From Dyella monticola (GTDB lineage Bacteria; Pseudomonadota; Gammaproteobacteria; Xanthomonadales; Rhodanobacteraceae), in contig NZ_QRBE01000006.1 in the NCBI RefSeq assembly GCF_003363155.1, forward strand, positions 124,001 through 188,000: a stretch of DNA of 64,000 bases, read 5' to 3'. Of this stretch, positions 35,285-43,194 are shown in pieces. A model generated the notes under the pieces. The model did no database searches, had not been told where the DNA came from, and was given only the letters and a program-made list of their open reading frames with translations. The translations under genes and the position numbers were made by a program. Positions within the stretch are counted from its first letter, which is position 1, and each line of letters begins with the position of its first letter.

Positions 35285-35674
35285 TCAGTTGCCGCACCCC
35301 TCACATAATATTATGTGGAATTCCTCAGGAATAGTCCCGTTGGAATAGACAAAGGCAGAGTTTGTGAAGCCCGTAACTCTTCCTGAGCGAAAAGATACTT
35401 TAATTACACGCGGTGACAACCATTTAATAGACAGCCCGTCAAAATCGTAACCATTCAAAAAGCATTGGACTTTTTTATCAGGAAAAATCTTATTATCGGA
35501 ATTAGCTACACAAACATCTATGTTTTGACTTCCTGAATAGTTAATTTCTTGAACGCGAACGTCAACCTTAAAAGGACCGTTCTTTATTTCGGTCATATGT
35601 TCCTCAGCAATCCTATTGCAAGATTGCAAGAGGATCATCAGAAGACACGCTATGCAAATCAATATACGTTGCAT
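35285..35674 (-). CDS. Small lipoprotein, candidate immunity protein of the RHS toxin
   Basis: 129 residues. Signal MQRILICIACLLMILLQSC gives a clear lipobox (LQSC, Cys near residue 19). The mature part has strand-rich sequence, Asn/Asp-rich, with a C-terminal CEGCGN. It overlaps the last 16 bp of the upstream RHS gene and has the same AT-rich base use as the toxin tip. Position, size, export and overlap all fit an immunity protein protecting the periplasm or inner membrane. I recognise no family. A non-immunity lipoprotein is the alternative. Confidence 0.7.
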   Translation of the reverse strand: MQRILICIACLLMILLQSCNRIAEEHMTEIKNGPFKVDVRVQEINYSGSQNIDVCVANSDNKIFPDKKVQCFLNGYDFDGLSIKWLSPRVIKVSFRSGRVTGFTNSAFVYSNGTIPEEFHIILCEGCGN

Positions 35675-37155
35675 GCTGCACTGTACCCTGCTGGAACTTG
35701 TCGTGTCGCGCTAGCATCCATCCAAAATGGGCCGCCAGTATCTCTATGCCCGGCCCAGAGTGCGTATCCTCCGGCCACCATTTCCGTTACGAATAATGGC
35801 ACTCCAATATTCGCTGCAACTGCAGCGTATGCGAAATTCCCGGCATCTCCAAGGAAAGCAGCATTTCCCTGACCTCGGAACATGATCTTGAAGTTAGTCT
35901 GCGAATACACTATAGAAGGCACAGATAACGGGCTGTATCCTCGCGTCTGACTCATTGATGGTCCATATGGAGTTGAAGTAATTTGGGCTGCGTCATTGAT
36001 AGTATGCGAGAGAGCTGTGACCCGGTCTCCTACGGTGGAGCCGTCCGGAAGGACCGTGCCGCACGAAATTTGGTTCGGCATCCTATAAGCCGTCACATAC
36101 TGCGGATTCAAACTGAATCCAAAGAATTCTTGCCGTTCTATGTCTGGCGGTCTATTCGCCGTCACATTCACCGGGTCCTCCGTCGGGATGCTCCCGCCGC
36201 CTCCTTCCCCGGGCCCACCTATGGCCCCTCCCCGGTTGCTATCTCGCGGGCCGCCGCTTCCTATGGAGCCTGGATTGTCTCCGCAATATCCAATACCTGC
36301 AGCAACACCATTCACAAAGCCTTGGCAGTAGTCCAATCCCGTTGGATCAGTAAGGTTCATTGGATTGTTGGCGGCATACGCATACCGATTGAAGTTGAAC
36401 ATATCTCCGGTTCTTGCCGCGATCGGATCGACCGAGATAAATCGTCCTAGATCCGCATCGTAGTAACGCGCTTGCATATAAGTCAGCCCCGTAAGCGGGT
36501 CCTCGTATTGGCCGATGAAGCCCGGTGCTTCGGCTTTGTTGCCATTGTCTGCCGCAGCACCGTACGCCTTGTAATCAGTCTTCGCCACCACGTTGGCATT
36601 CGCGTCGGTCATGATGACATTGCTGCCCAGGCGATCGGTGTGGATGTAGTACACCGAGTCGCTCACGGCGGGAGCCGCCGGCACCGTGTATTGCCCTGAT
36701 CCCTGCAGTAAGACATAGCCGCCCTCGGGAACAGCTAGCGTTTGGGCATAGACGTACAGCCGTTGGCCACCGTATTGCTGGCGCACGGCAATGCTCAAAC
36801 CGATGACGAAACGATTGTTTGGATTCTGGTTGCGGCAGGTATCTTCAACGGCTTGCTCGCTGGGTTGATCGACCTGATAGATGCCCAGCTCTGTACCGCC
36901 CTGCCCAGCTTCGCCGCCTACGTAGAGCTTGAGTTGCGGCGAGTACCGATGCAAAACGTAGCCTTGCCAGCAGGCCCAGCCACGCAGCGTTATCGCGCCG
37001 GTGCCGTCGCCGACGACTCCATCCACGTTACCGAGCGTTGCATAGGTTTGTGCGCAGGCGGGCCGAATGCTCCAGACGCATAACGCCAGCACCAATGCAC
37101 ACAACCCTTTCTTTGACATCCGCACGATGCGCACTCCCCTCCCTGGTGACGTCAT
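35659..37155 (-). CDS. Secreted RHS-core protein with variable C-terminal tip (candidate toxin)
   Basis: 498 residues from ATG 37155, which overlaps the large RHS stop as ATGA; ATG 37119 and GTG 37125 (after GGGAGGGGA) are alternatives. Signal peptide: KKGLCALVLALCVWSIRPAC. Residues 37-160 are a separate beta domain (GNVDGVVGDGTGAITLRGWA). Residues 165-275 are the RHS-associated core: YYIHTDRLGSNVIMTDANAN, LTGLTYMQARYYDADLGRF, NNPMNLTDPTGLD. Residues 280-498 are the variable tip: a Gly-rich linker, then GNAAFLGDAGNFAYAAVAAN. The GNFxYxA...GVP pattern loosely recalls polymorphic toxin type 44, from memory only. The tip DNA is AT-richer than the core, typical of exchanged toxin ends. Confidence 0.8.
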   Translation of the reverse strand: MTSPGRGVRIVRMSKKGLCALVLALCVWSIRPACAQTYATLGNVDGVVGDGTGAITLRGWACWQGYVLHRYSPQLKLYVGGEAGQGGTELGIYQVDQPSEQAVEDTCRNQNPNNRFVIGLSIAVRQQYGGQRLYVYAQTLAVPEGGYVLLQGSGQYTVPAAPAVSDSVYYIHTDRLGSNVIMTDANANVVAKTDYKAYGAAADNGNKAEAPGFIGQYEDPLTGLTYMQARYYDADLGRFISVDPIAARTGDMFNFNRYAYAANNPMNLTDPTGLDYCQGFVNGVAAGIGYCGDNPGSIGSGGPRDSNRGGAIGGPGEGGGGSIPTEDPVNVTANRPPDIERQEFFGFSLNPQYVTAYRMPNQISCGTVLPDGSTVGDRVTALSHTINDAAQITSTPYGPSMSQTRGYSPLSVPSIVYSQTNFKIMFRGQGNAAFLGDAGNFAYAAVAANIGVPLFVTEMVAGGYALWAGHRDTGGPFWMDASATRQVPAGYSAACNVY

Positions 37156-40100
37156 GGCTTACCTGCCTGATCAACGCGTTCCGCCCCGCCCCTCCGGGTG
37201 GACTGCATCGCGGGGCCGCCGCCTCCGGGACCGCCTGCCAGATGCATGGAAAACGGTCCCCAATGATTCCAATTGGAGCAGCCGACGTCGTTGCAGGCGC
37301 GCACGCTGACGTAATAGGTACCGGCTTGGTTGATACCTACCGATTGGCGGATATCGGTGGTGGTGTAGAGCACGCTTGGCTCGGCGATGGTGATTTCATA
37401 CCGGCTTGCGCGCGCTACCGGGTCCCACTCCACCACCACATTGGCGGGAAATTTGGCGACGGGCCAGTCGTAGGGCGGTGGCGGGGTGGTGAATGCCGGG
37501 CTGGCCGGTGGTGCTGGCGGCGGATCGGGCGGCAGCACGTCTACCTGTACGGTGTCGGACGGCGCACTCCAACCGCGATCGCCGTACTCGCTCTTGGCTA
37601 ACACGCGGTAACGATAGAAGCCATTCGCGTTACCCGGCAGTTGAACCGCATTACCCGTGATGTCGCTGGCGACGCGACGCGAAACGGGTATCAAACTGTC
37701 GCCGCTGAGTTCGTCGATGTCGTAACGGGTTGCACCGACCGTTGGATCCCAACGGATGGTGTATGCGCCACGCTGAACGCCGGACGGTATACGTATGGCC
37801 GATATGGCGGCGGGCGTGACGCCCATCGGACTGGAGACCACCCAACCGCCGCACGTACTTGAACACGTGCGCACCTGGTACAGGTAGGTACCGCCTTGGT
37901 GGCCAGCAAGGTTGGTACTGGGTTGGGCGCCGCGGTAGATGGTGTTCCACGCGCCGCCGTTGTACTGCTCCTGCAGTTCGTAGGCCGTGGCGCCATCGGA
38001 GCTGCCCCAGGCTACGGTGTAATCACCATTGGAGGGGCTGGCCGGTACGAAGCTGATGGCTCCCGGCAAGTCATGCTTGCGCGTGGTGGCCTGCGCGACG
38101 AGCATGCTTCCGAGATAGATGTAGTCGGTTTCGCTGGAGGCGACATCGTTGTCGCGCTCCAACATCAACTGTCCGGTCTGGTTGCTGTAGACATAGTAGG
38201 TCTTGTTACCACCCACCCCCAAGCGTGTTTTGAGCACGCGCCGTCCGAAGGCGTCATAGACGTAGCTTTCGCGTCCGCTGACTTCGGTGAGACGGTTGGC
38301 GAAGTCGAAGGTGAGCGGCGTGGCGTCGCGCTGGATGGTGTTGCCGCGGTTGTCGTAGACAAACTGGTGAGGATGGCCGTCCGAACCGACAGCGCTGCTG
38401 AGCCGGTTGAAGGGGTCGTACAGATAGTCGCGCTGCAGGCCGGTGTCTGCGGTGATGTGGCGCAGGTTGTTGAGGGGATCGTAGTTGTAGGTTTCGCTAT
38501 TGGCCGCGCCGGGCAAAGTGGCATGGGTCAGGCGGTCGAGGGTGTCGTACTGGAAGGCACGTTGGCTGCCAACACCTTGCAGCAGGTCGTTGGCTTGGGT
38601 GAGATTACCGTTTTTGTCGTAGCTGAAGTCCTGACTGAAGAGCAGGCTGCCGTTGGGTAGCACATAGCTCAGATTGTTGGGCAGTTGACGTGCGTTCTGG
38701 TCGGTGACGTATTCGATGCCGTTGCCGTATTTGAAATACTCCAGTTCGCCACTGGGCAGATAACGGGCGGCGCTGGCGAAGCTGCCCGCCTGCGTGGGAC
38801 GGCCCCAGGCATCGGGAGCATAGGCAATGACGCGGCCGTCGGGATAGGTGGTGCTGGCCAGGCTGCCGTTGGCGTCGTAGGTGTATTGGAGCGTGTAGGG
38901 CAGCCCATCGACCATGAGCGTTTCGCTGGCGGGCAGCCCGAGCTTGTTGTAAGCGTAGATCCAACGACTCAGGCCCGTATCCGCGCTGGTAATGTGCCCC
39001 ATCGCGTCATAGGTGAATTGGGACGGGAGCGTGCCTGCGGGATAGGCTACGCTAAGCACGCGATTCATAGCATCGTAACCACGCTGCGTTTTAGCGCCGT
39101 CGGCCACTTGCTCGCGACCGCAGCCAGCAGCGTTGATCGACAGACCTTGCGCGCTCCAGATGACGCGACTGCCGGCGTCGTAATCGACCACGGTGCTGCC
39201 GGTTTCCGGCTCGATGGTGCGACACAGGCGTTTGTGCTCGTCGTACACGTAACTGCGCGTGAGCGATACCGATGCGTTTTGATAAAGGCCCGATTGAACG
39301 AGGCTCAGCGGCAGGCCATAGGTATCGCGCGCGATGGTTTGAGTGATGCCTTCAGGCGCTTGCACCTGCAGCACAGTGCTCGTGCTCGGAGCGCCCAGTA
39401 CCTGATAGCTGGTAGTGGTGATGGCGCCCTTGGGGTCGGTCAGTTGCGTGCGCGCGCCGTTCAAGTAAGCAAGCGTGGTGGTGAGTACGCCTTGTTCGGA
39501 ATCCTGATGACTGGCAGTGAGACGGTCAAGGGCATCATAGTCGACACGAACGCCTTGGTTGAGTTGCGCGGTGTTGGCACTGATGCTTGATGGGTAAGAG
39601 GTAAATAGTGGGCGATCACGCCAATCGTAGGCATAGGCTGTGCTTATATAGGGAGCAACACCAACAGGCCCGGAGCGCATCGAGCGGATGTAGGGGCGCA
39701 TCAATGCATCGTAGTCGACGATGGCATCGGCATCGCCGCGTGTTACACCGTAGCGCCAGTGCGTCTCTCGAACCCCTGTTTCCGACCATTCGCCGTAAAG
39801 ATAGCGATAATAGGTGTCATTCCACGTCGTGCCGTCGCCCTGGGGGGCATGCAGATGCGTTATACGCCCCATCACGTCGTAGTCGGCGGTCGTGGTGACG
39901 CCAGCTCGATCTATGTATGTCGCAATGTTGCCGAAGTCGTCTGGCCACCTGGATTCGTTCGTCCCATCGGCGTAAAGGGTCGTGACTGGGTTACCCATTA
40001 CATAGTTCTGATAGTGCGTAACGAGTCCGTTGCCATCGGTGACGCTGGCGACGTGACCCTGCGCGTCGTAGGTATACGAGGCTTGCTTGAGACCGAAGCG

Positions 40101-42023
40101 ATAAGTTTCTTTCAGCGTGACCTGCGCAAGATCGTAGACGTTTTGGCGGATAACGGTGTTGTCCGCCAAGTCAGTGATGGCTTGCGAAAGGCCCACCACC
40201 CAGTGCGGCAGATCGTTGAGGTAATCCGTGCGCGTTTCGAGTACGGGCTGGCCGGCGATGGTATTGCTACGCCGAGTTTGCGTAGGCTGTCCGAAACGGT
40301 TGAACGCGTTCCATTCGGTGAGGTAGCTGTCGCCGTCTTGCACAAGGGTTTGTTTGGTCAACGGTGTCACGCTGCCCAGGGCGGCGGCGTTGACACGCGA
40401 GCTGGCTGCCTTGCCTAGCAAAGCCGGATACGGGCCGACATTCGCCGCCGCGTAATCGAAATGAATGCTGCGCGAGGCGGAGCCATCGGCGTGTCGATCG
40501 GTATCCAGCGCAAGCAGGTGACCTTCGGTTTCATCGGCCACGTTGCTAAACGTGAATCGTGTGATGTGCTGATCGGGATCGACGATTTCCATCCATGCCG
40601 GTGATACCGCCGCAGCGGCGTAACGATAGGTCCACGCAAGCGTACCGACGTTTGCACCGTAATAACTGCGCTGAACCAGCGAGATCGTGTCGTACTGGGA
40701 TGGCACCCAGGGGAAGTTGGCGGCGATACTGCAGTCGTTTTTGACTTGGGCACGGCCATGGCGCATGCCCGCCATGATGAGGTGCTCGGTCAGTCCATTG
40801 GGATCGAACATCGATCCGGTAAAGGTTTGCGTGGCGTCGAAGGGGGCGACCGCGTTGCACGTGGTAGTGCCGCTATAGTCCAGTGTGGCTTCGGCAAGTG
40901 TTTGCAGGTCGTAGCCCCACGCCGTGCCATCGGGACGTGTGACGCCTGTAAGGGTTTCGTGACCGGTGCCAAGGTTGGCATAGCGGTAGGTCCATTTGCG
41001 TGGATTGGCGGTATAGGGCCGCAGAATCACTTGATCGACGAGGGTGGGTACGTCGGTGCGATACGTGAGATCGAGCTGCATCTCATTGGGATTGGCCACG
41101 GTCACCAAGCGGTCACCGTCGTAGATGAATTCCTGCACGTTGCCGAAGCGGTCTTCCATGCGAGTCACCAGCATCGAGGCGCGCTCACGCGCAACCACCC
41201 CGAGATCAGTCAACGACAGGTCTGATGCCGCCTGGTACACGAGATGGTTGAGGGTGTACTTCGTGCCATCTGGGGCAACAGCGATAAACGCCTCACCTGG
41301 CTCGCCATTGTCGGTGGCGCCGAGGCAACCGATTTGCCATTGCCTTGTGGTAACAAGCGGATAATTGGCAGGTGTGCCGTTGACGGCCAGCGTGTTGCCG
41401 GCATCGCGGTGAAGGATTTCCTGCTCACCTTGGCCAGGCACGATAAGTTGATAGCCTTGCCACCAGGCATTTGAATCGATGGCGTCGGGATTGAGCGCAG
41501 AACCATCGGAACCCGCCCCAATGGTGCCGCCACTGTAAATAGGGCCCGTGCCGATCAGACCGCGGGTTTTGCCTCGTGACGACAATTCAACAGACGTCAG
41601 TACCGGCGGCGGCGATGCGAAAGCGCTGCAGCGTGCATACGGGTTAGGACCTGCCACTTGCCAGCCATGTCCGTCGCTACCACGCACAGTGAGCGTGGTG
41701 ATGCGCGGTAGTTCCAGTTGCCAGTCACCAAAGGCACCCGTATGTGGCGTGCCTTCAGGGAAGCCACCGGGCGTAAAGCTGCGCGCTACCGATAAAGGAA
41801 AGCCGTTAGTGCGCAGCCAGGCATCCGTCTGCACCAATGTGAGCTCGCCAGTCAACGGGTTAATCTGCTCGCCGAACGCTCCGGCATCGGGGAGTGGGAC
41901 GCTGTCCTTTATCCCAACGTAGGCGCGTAGCTCCTGTTGTGGCGTAGCGGATTGCGCAACGGCTGCGTCAACGCCACCCCAAAGCAACAACACACCAGCG
42001 AATCCGTGCGGCGTAAAACGCAT
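37152..42023 (-). CDS. Large secreted RHS/YD-repeat protein with C-terminal FN3-like domains
   Basis: 1623 residues. Signal peptide at 1-23 (GFAGVLLLWGGVDAAVAQ). Residues 40-330 form the N-terminal region with NPLTGELTLVQTDAWLRTNG. Residues 330-1330 contain many YD/RHS repeats (YDAQGHVASVTDGNGLVTHY, YDALDRLTASHQD, YDPFNRLSSAVGSDG). It stops short of the RHS core: after YIYLGSMLVAQ there is no DPxG core but three FN3-like modules (about 1340-1600). The core lies on the next, overlapping gene. The YD shell would encapsulate or display a partner at the cell surface. Promoter lies in a 173-bp gap with an inverted repeat. Confidence 0.9.
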   Translation of the reverse strand: MRFTPHGFAGVLLLWGGVDAAVAQSATPQQELRAYVGIKDSVPLPDAGAFGEQINPLTGELTLVQTDAWLRTNGFPLSVARSFTPGGFPEGTPHTGAFGDWQLELPRITTLTVRGSDGHGWQVAGPNPYARCSAFASPPPVLTSVELSSRGKTRGLIGTGPIYSGGTIGAGSDGSALNPDAIDSNAWWQGYQLIVPGQGEQEILHRDAGNTLAVNGTPANYPLVTTRQWQIGCLGATDNGEPGEAFIAVAPDGTKYTLNHLVYQAASDLSLTDLGVVARERASMLVTRMEDRFGNVQEFIYDGDRLVTVANPNEMQLDLTYRTDVPTLVDQVILRPYTANPRKWTYRYANLGTGHETLTGVTRPDGTAWGYDLQTLAEATLDYSGTTTCNAVAPFDATQTFTGSMFDPNGLTEHLIMAGMRHGRAQVKNDCSIAANFPWVPSQYDTISLVQRSYYGANVGTLAWTYRYAAAAVSPAWMEIVDPDQHITRFTFSNVADETEGHLLALDTDRHADGSASRSIHFDYAAANVGPYPALLGKAASSRVNAAALGSVTPLTKQTLVQDGDSYLTEWNAFNRFGQPTQTRRSNTIAGQPVLETRTDYLNDLPHWVVGLSQAITDLADNTVIRQNVYDLAQVTLKETYRFGLKQASYTYDAQGHVASVTDGNGLVTHYQNYVMGNPVTTLYADGTNESRWPDDFGNIATYIDRAGVTTTADYDVMGRITHLHAPQGDGTTWNDTYYRYLYGEWSETGVRETHWRYGVTRGDADAIVDYDALMRPYIRSMRSGPVGVAPYISTAYAYDWRDRPLFTSYPSSISANTAQLNQGVRVDYDALDRLTASHQDSEQGVLTTTLAYLNGARTQLTDPKGAITTTSYQVLGAPSTSTVLQVQAPEGITQTIARDTYGLPLSLVQSGLYQNASVSLTRSYVYDEHKRLCRTIEPETGSTVVDYDAGSRVIWSAQGLSINAAGCGREQVADGAKTQRGYDAMNRVLSVAYPAGTLPSQFTYDAMGHITSADTGLSRWIYAYNKLGLPASETLMVDGLPYTLQYTYDANGSLASTTYPDGRVIAYAPDAWGRPTQAGSFASAARYLPSGELEYFKYGNGIEYVTDQNARQLPNNLSYVLPNGSLLFSQDFSYDKNGNLTQANDLLQGVGSQRAFQYDTLDRLTHATLPGAANSETYNYDPLNNLRHITADTGLQRDYLYDPFNRLSSAVGSDGHPHQFVYDNRGNTIQRDATPLTFDFANRLTEVSGRESYVYDAFGRRVLKTRLGVGGNKTYYVYSNQTGQLMLERDNDVASSETDYIYLGSMLVAQATTRKHDLPGAISFVPASPSNGDYTVAWGSSDGATAYELQEQYNGGAWNTIYRGAQPSTNLAGHQGGTYLYQVRTCSSTCGGWVVSSPMGVTPAAISAIRIPSGVQRGAYTIRWDPTVGATRYDIDELSGDSLIPVSRRVASDITGNAVQLPGNANGFYRYRVLAKSEYGDRGWSAPSDTVQVDVLPPDPPPAPPASPAFTTPPPPYDWPVAKFPANVVVEWDPVARASRYEITIAEPSVLYTTTDIRQSVGINQAGTYYVSVRACNDVGCSNWNHWGPFSMHLAGGPGGGGPAMQSTRRGGAERVDQAGKP

Positions 42024-42059
42024 GACAATATCCCCGAGAGCATGGACGCGGCCTCACCC

Positions 42060-42091
42060 CATCACGCGCTGGATGAGTGCACCGCGTGATG
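42060..42091. promoter_or_regulatory. Inverted repeat upstream of the RHS operon
   Basis: CATCACGCG and CGCGTGATG are exact inverted repeats with a 14-bp spacer, 36-68 bp before the RHS start codon. It could be an operator or the terminator of the upstream CtaG gene; no T-run follows on either strand. Confidence 0.4.
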
Positions 42092-42196
42092 TTGCCGGAT
42101 ATGTCAGTGCTCTTTTAGTCGCGCTTGCACAGCGGAGACAGTCCGCTTATCGCGACGAGGGCTGTGCGTATTTACTTAGAGGTAGAACTCGCAACA

Positions 42197-43069
42197 CTAC
42201 GCAAGTGGCCGCTCTACCATGCCGGACATCGCATGCGCCGCACGGCGTTGATGGCGAATGCGCCCGCTGCGCGAAAGCCGCAACCATTGCCGCATAGCCA
42301 GGAGAGCGCCAATGGTTTCGATGGTCGCCGCCGGCACCCAGATGATGATGCCGCCGATGAGTTGTCCCGTGAACACGTTGAAATCGAATGCGCGCCCGCA
42401 GATTTCGAAGATCGGATAAAGATCCGTTTTCGAAAAAGTGATGATGGCGCCCGCCAATATCTGCGGCGCCATGGTGATGCCGGGCGACAGTACGCGCATG
42501 CCTGGAATCATTCGCCCGGGGGGGCGCGGGCGATGATCCAGCACCAGCCACCAATACACGAAACCGCTGACGATCATCGACCAGTTCATGAAGCGATAAA
42601 TGCGCCAATCGAGCATCGCCATGGTCTGCATCGCAGGGATCAGCCAGACCAGGATGAACGCTACGAACAGCACGGTCGCGACAGCAGGGTTGAGCAGCAC
42701 CGCGCTCACCAACCGCCATGGCCACGCGCGCAAGGCCGGGCGCAATGCGCGTATACGCCACTTCAGCGGCAAGCCGGCGCGCAGTACCGATCCGGGGTAG
42801 GACGCGACGACGATCAACGGCGCCAGGTGGTGCAACAGCAATTGTTGGAGGCGATGCATGAAGAACTCATGCTCGGCGTAGAAATCGAAATAGGTATGCA
42901 GGCACAGGTACACCATCACCATGCCTGTCCAGAACGCCATCTTGCGCGCCACGCTGACCCGCAGCTTGCGACAACCGCGCCAGTACAAAACGCACGCACA
43001 CACAAAGCACGCCAGAAAGACCCAGGAAAACTCCCAGGGAACGATCCATTTCAGCAAAGAGGCGAACAT
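42197..43069 (-). CDS. ctaG: Cytochrome c oxidase assembly factor, caa3_CtaG family
   Basis: 290 residues with about seven membrane helices. The motifs HRLQQLLLHHLAPLIVVASYP and TDLYPIFEICGRAFDF belong to the caa3-type CtaG family (PF09678). It is an inner-membrane protein involved in making heme-copper oxidase. It is separated from the SCO/PCu(A)C genes by the RHS island. Not homologous to the Cox11-type CtaG. A few late basic residues form a cytoplasmic tail. Confidence 0.88.
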   Translation of the reverse strand: MFASLLKWIVPWEFSWVFLACFVCACVLYWRGCRKLRVSVARKMAFWTGMVMVYLCLHTYFDFYAEHEFFMHRLQQLLLHHLAPLIVVASYPGSVLRAGLPLKWRIRALRPALRAWPWRLVSAVLLNPAVATVLFVAFILVWLIPAMQTMAMLDWRIYRFMNWSMIVSGFVYWWLVLDHRPRPPGRMIPGMRVLSPGITMAPQILAGAIITFSKTDLYPIFEICGRAFDFNVFTGQLIGGIIIWVPAATIETIGALLAMRQWLRLSRSGRIRHQRRAAHAMSGMVERPLA

Positions 43070-43194
43070 TGGTGGCTACAGTCCCCGCGCGACACACCTG
43101 CTGCGCTTAACGCCGACAAACGACGTAACACAGCCACCCCAGCGTAACGCCATTGCCGGTAGCCGCGCCAACACCCGACTGCGGCATTTCGCCA

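Noticed and set aside
35659-42023. The two RHS genes as one gene broken by a frameshift
   Set aside because: The second frame begins with its own signal peptide and a domain not expected inside an RHS chain, and the first ends with complete FN3-like modules before its stop. A simple frameshift would not create these. Comparison with relatives is still needed.
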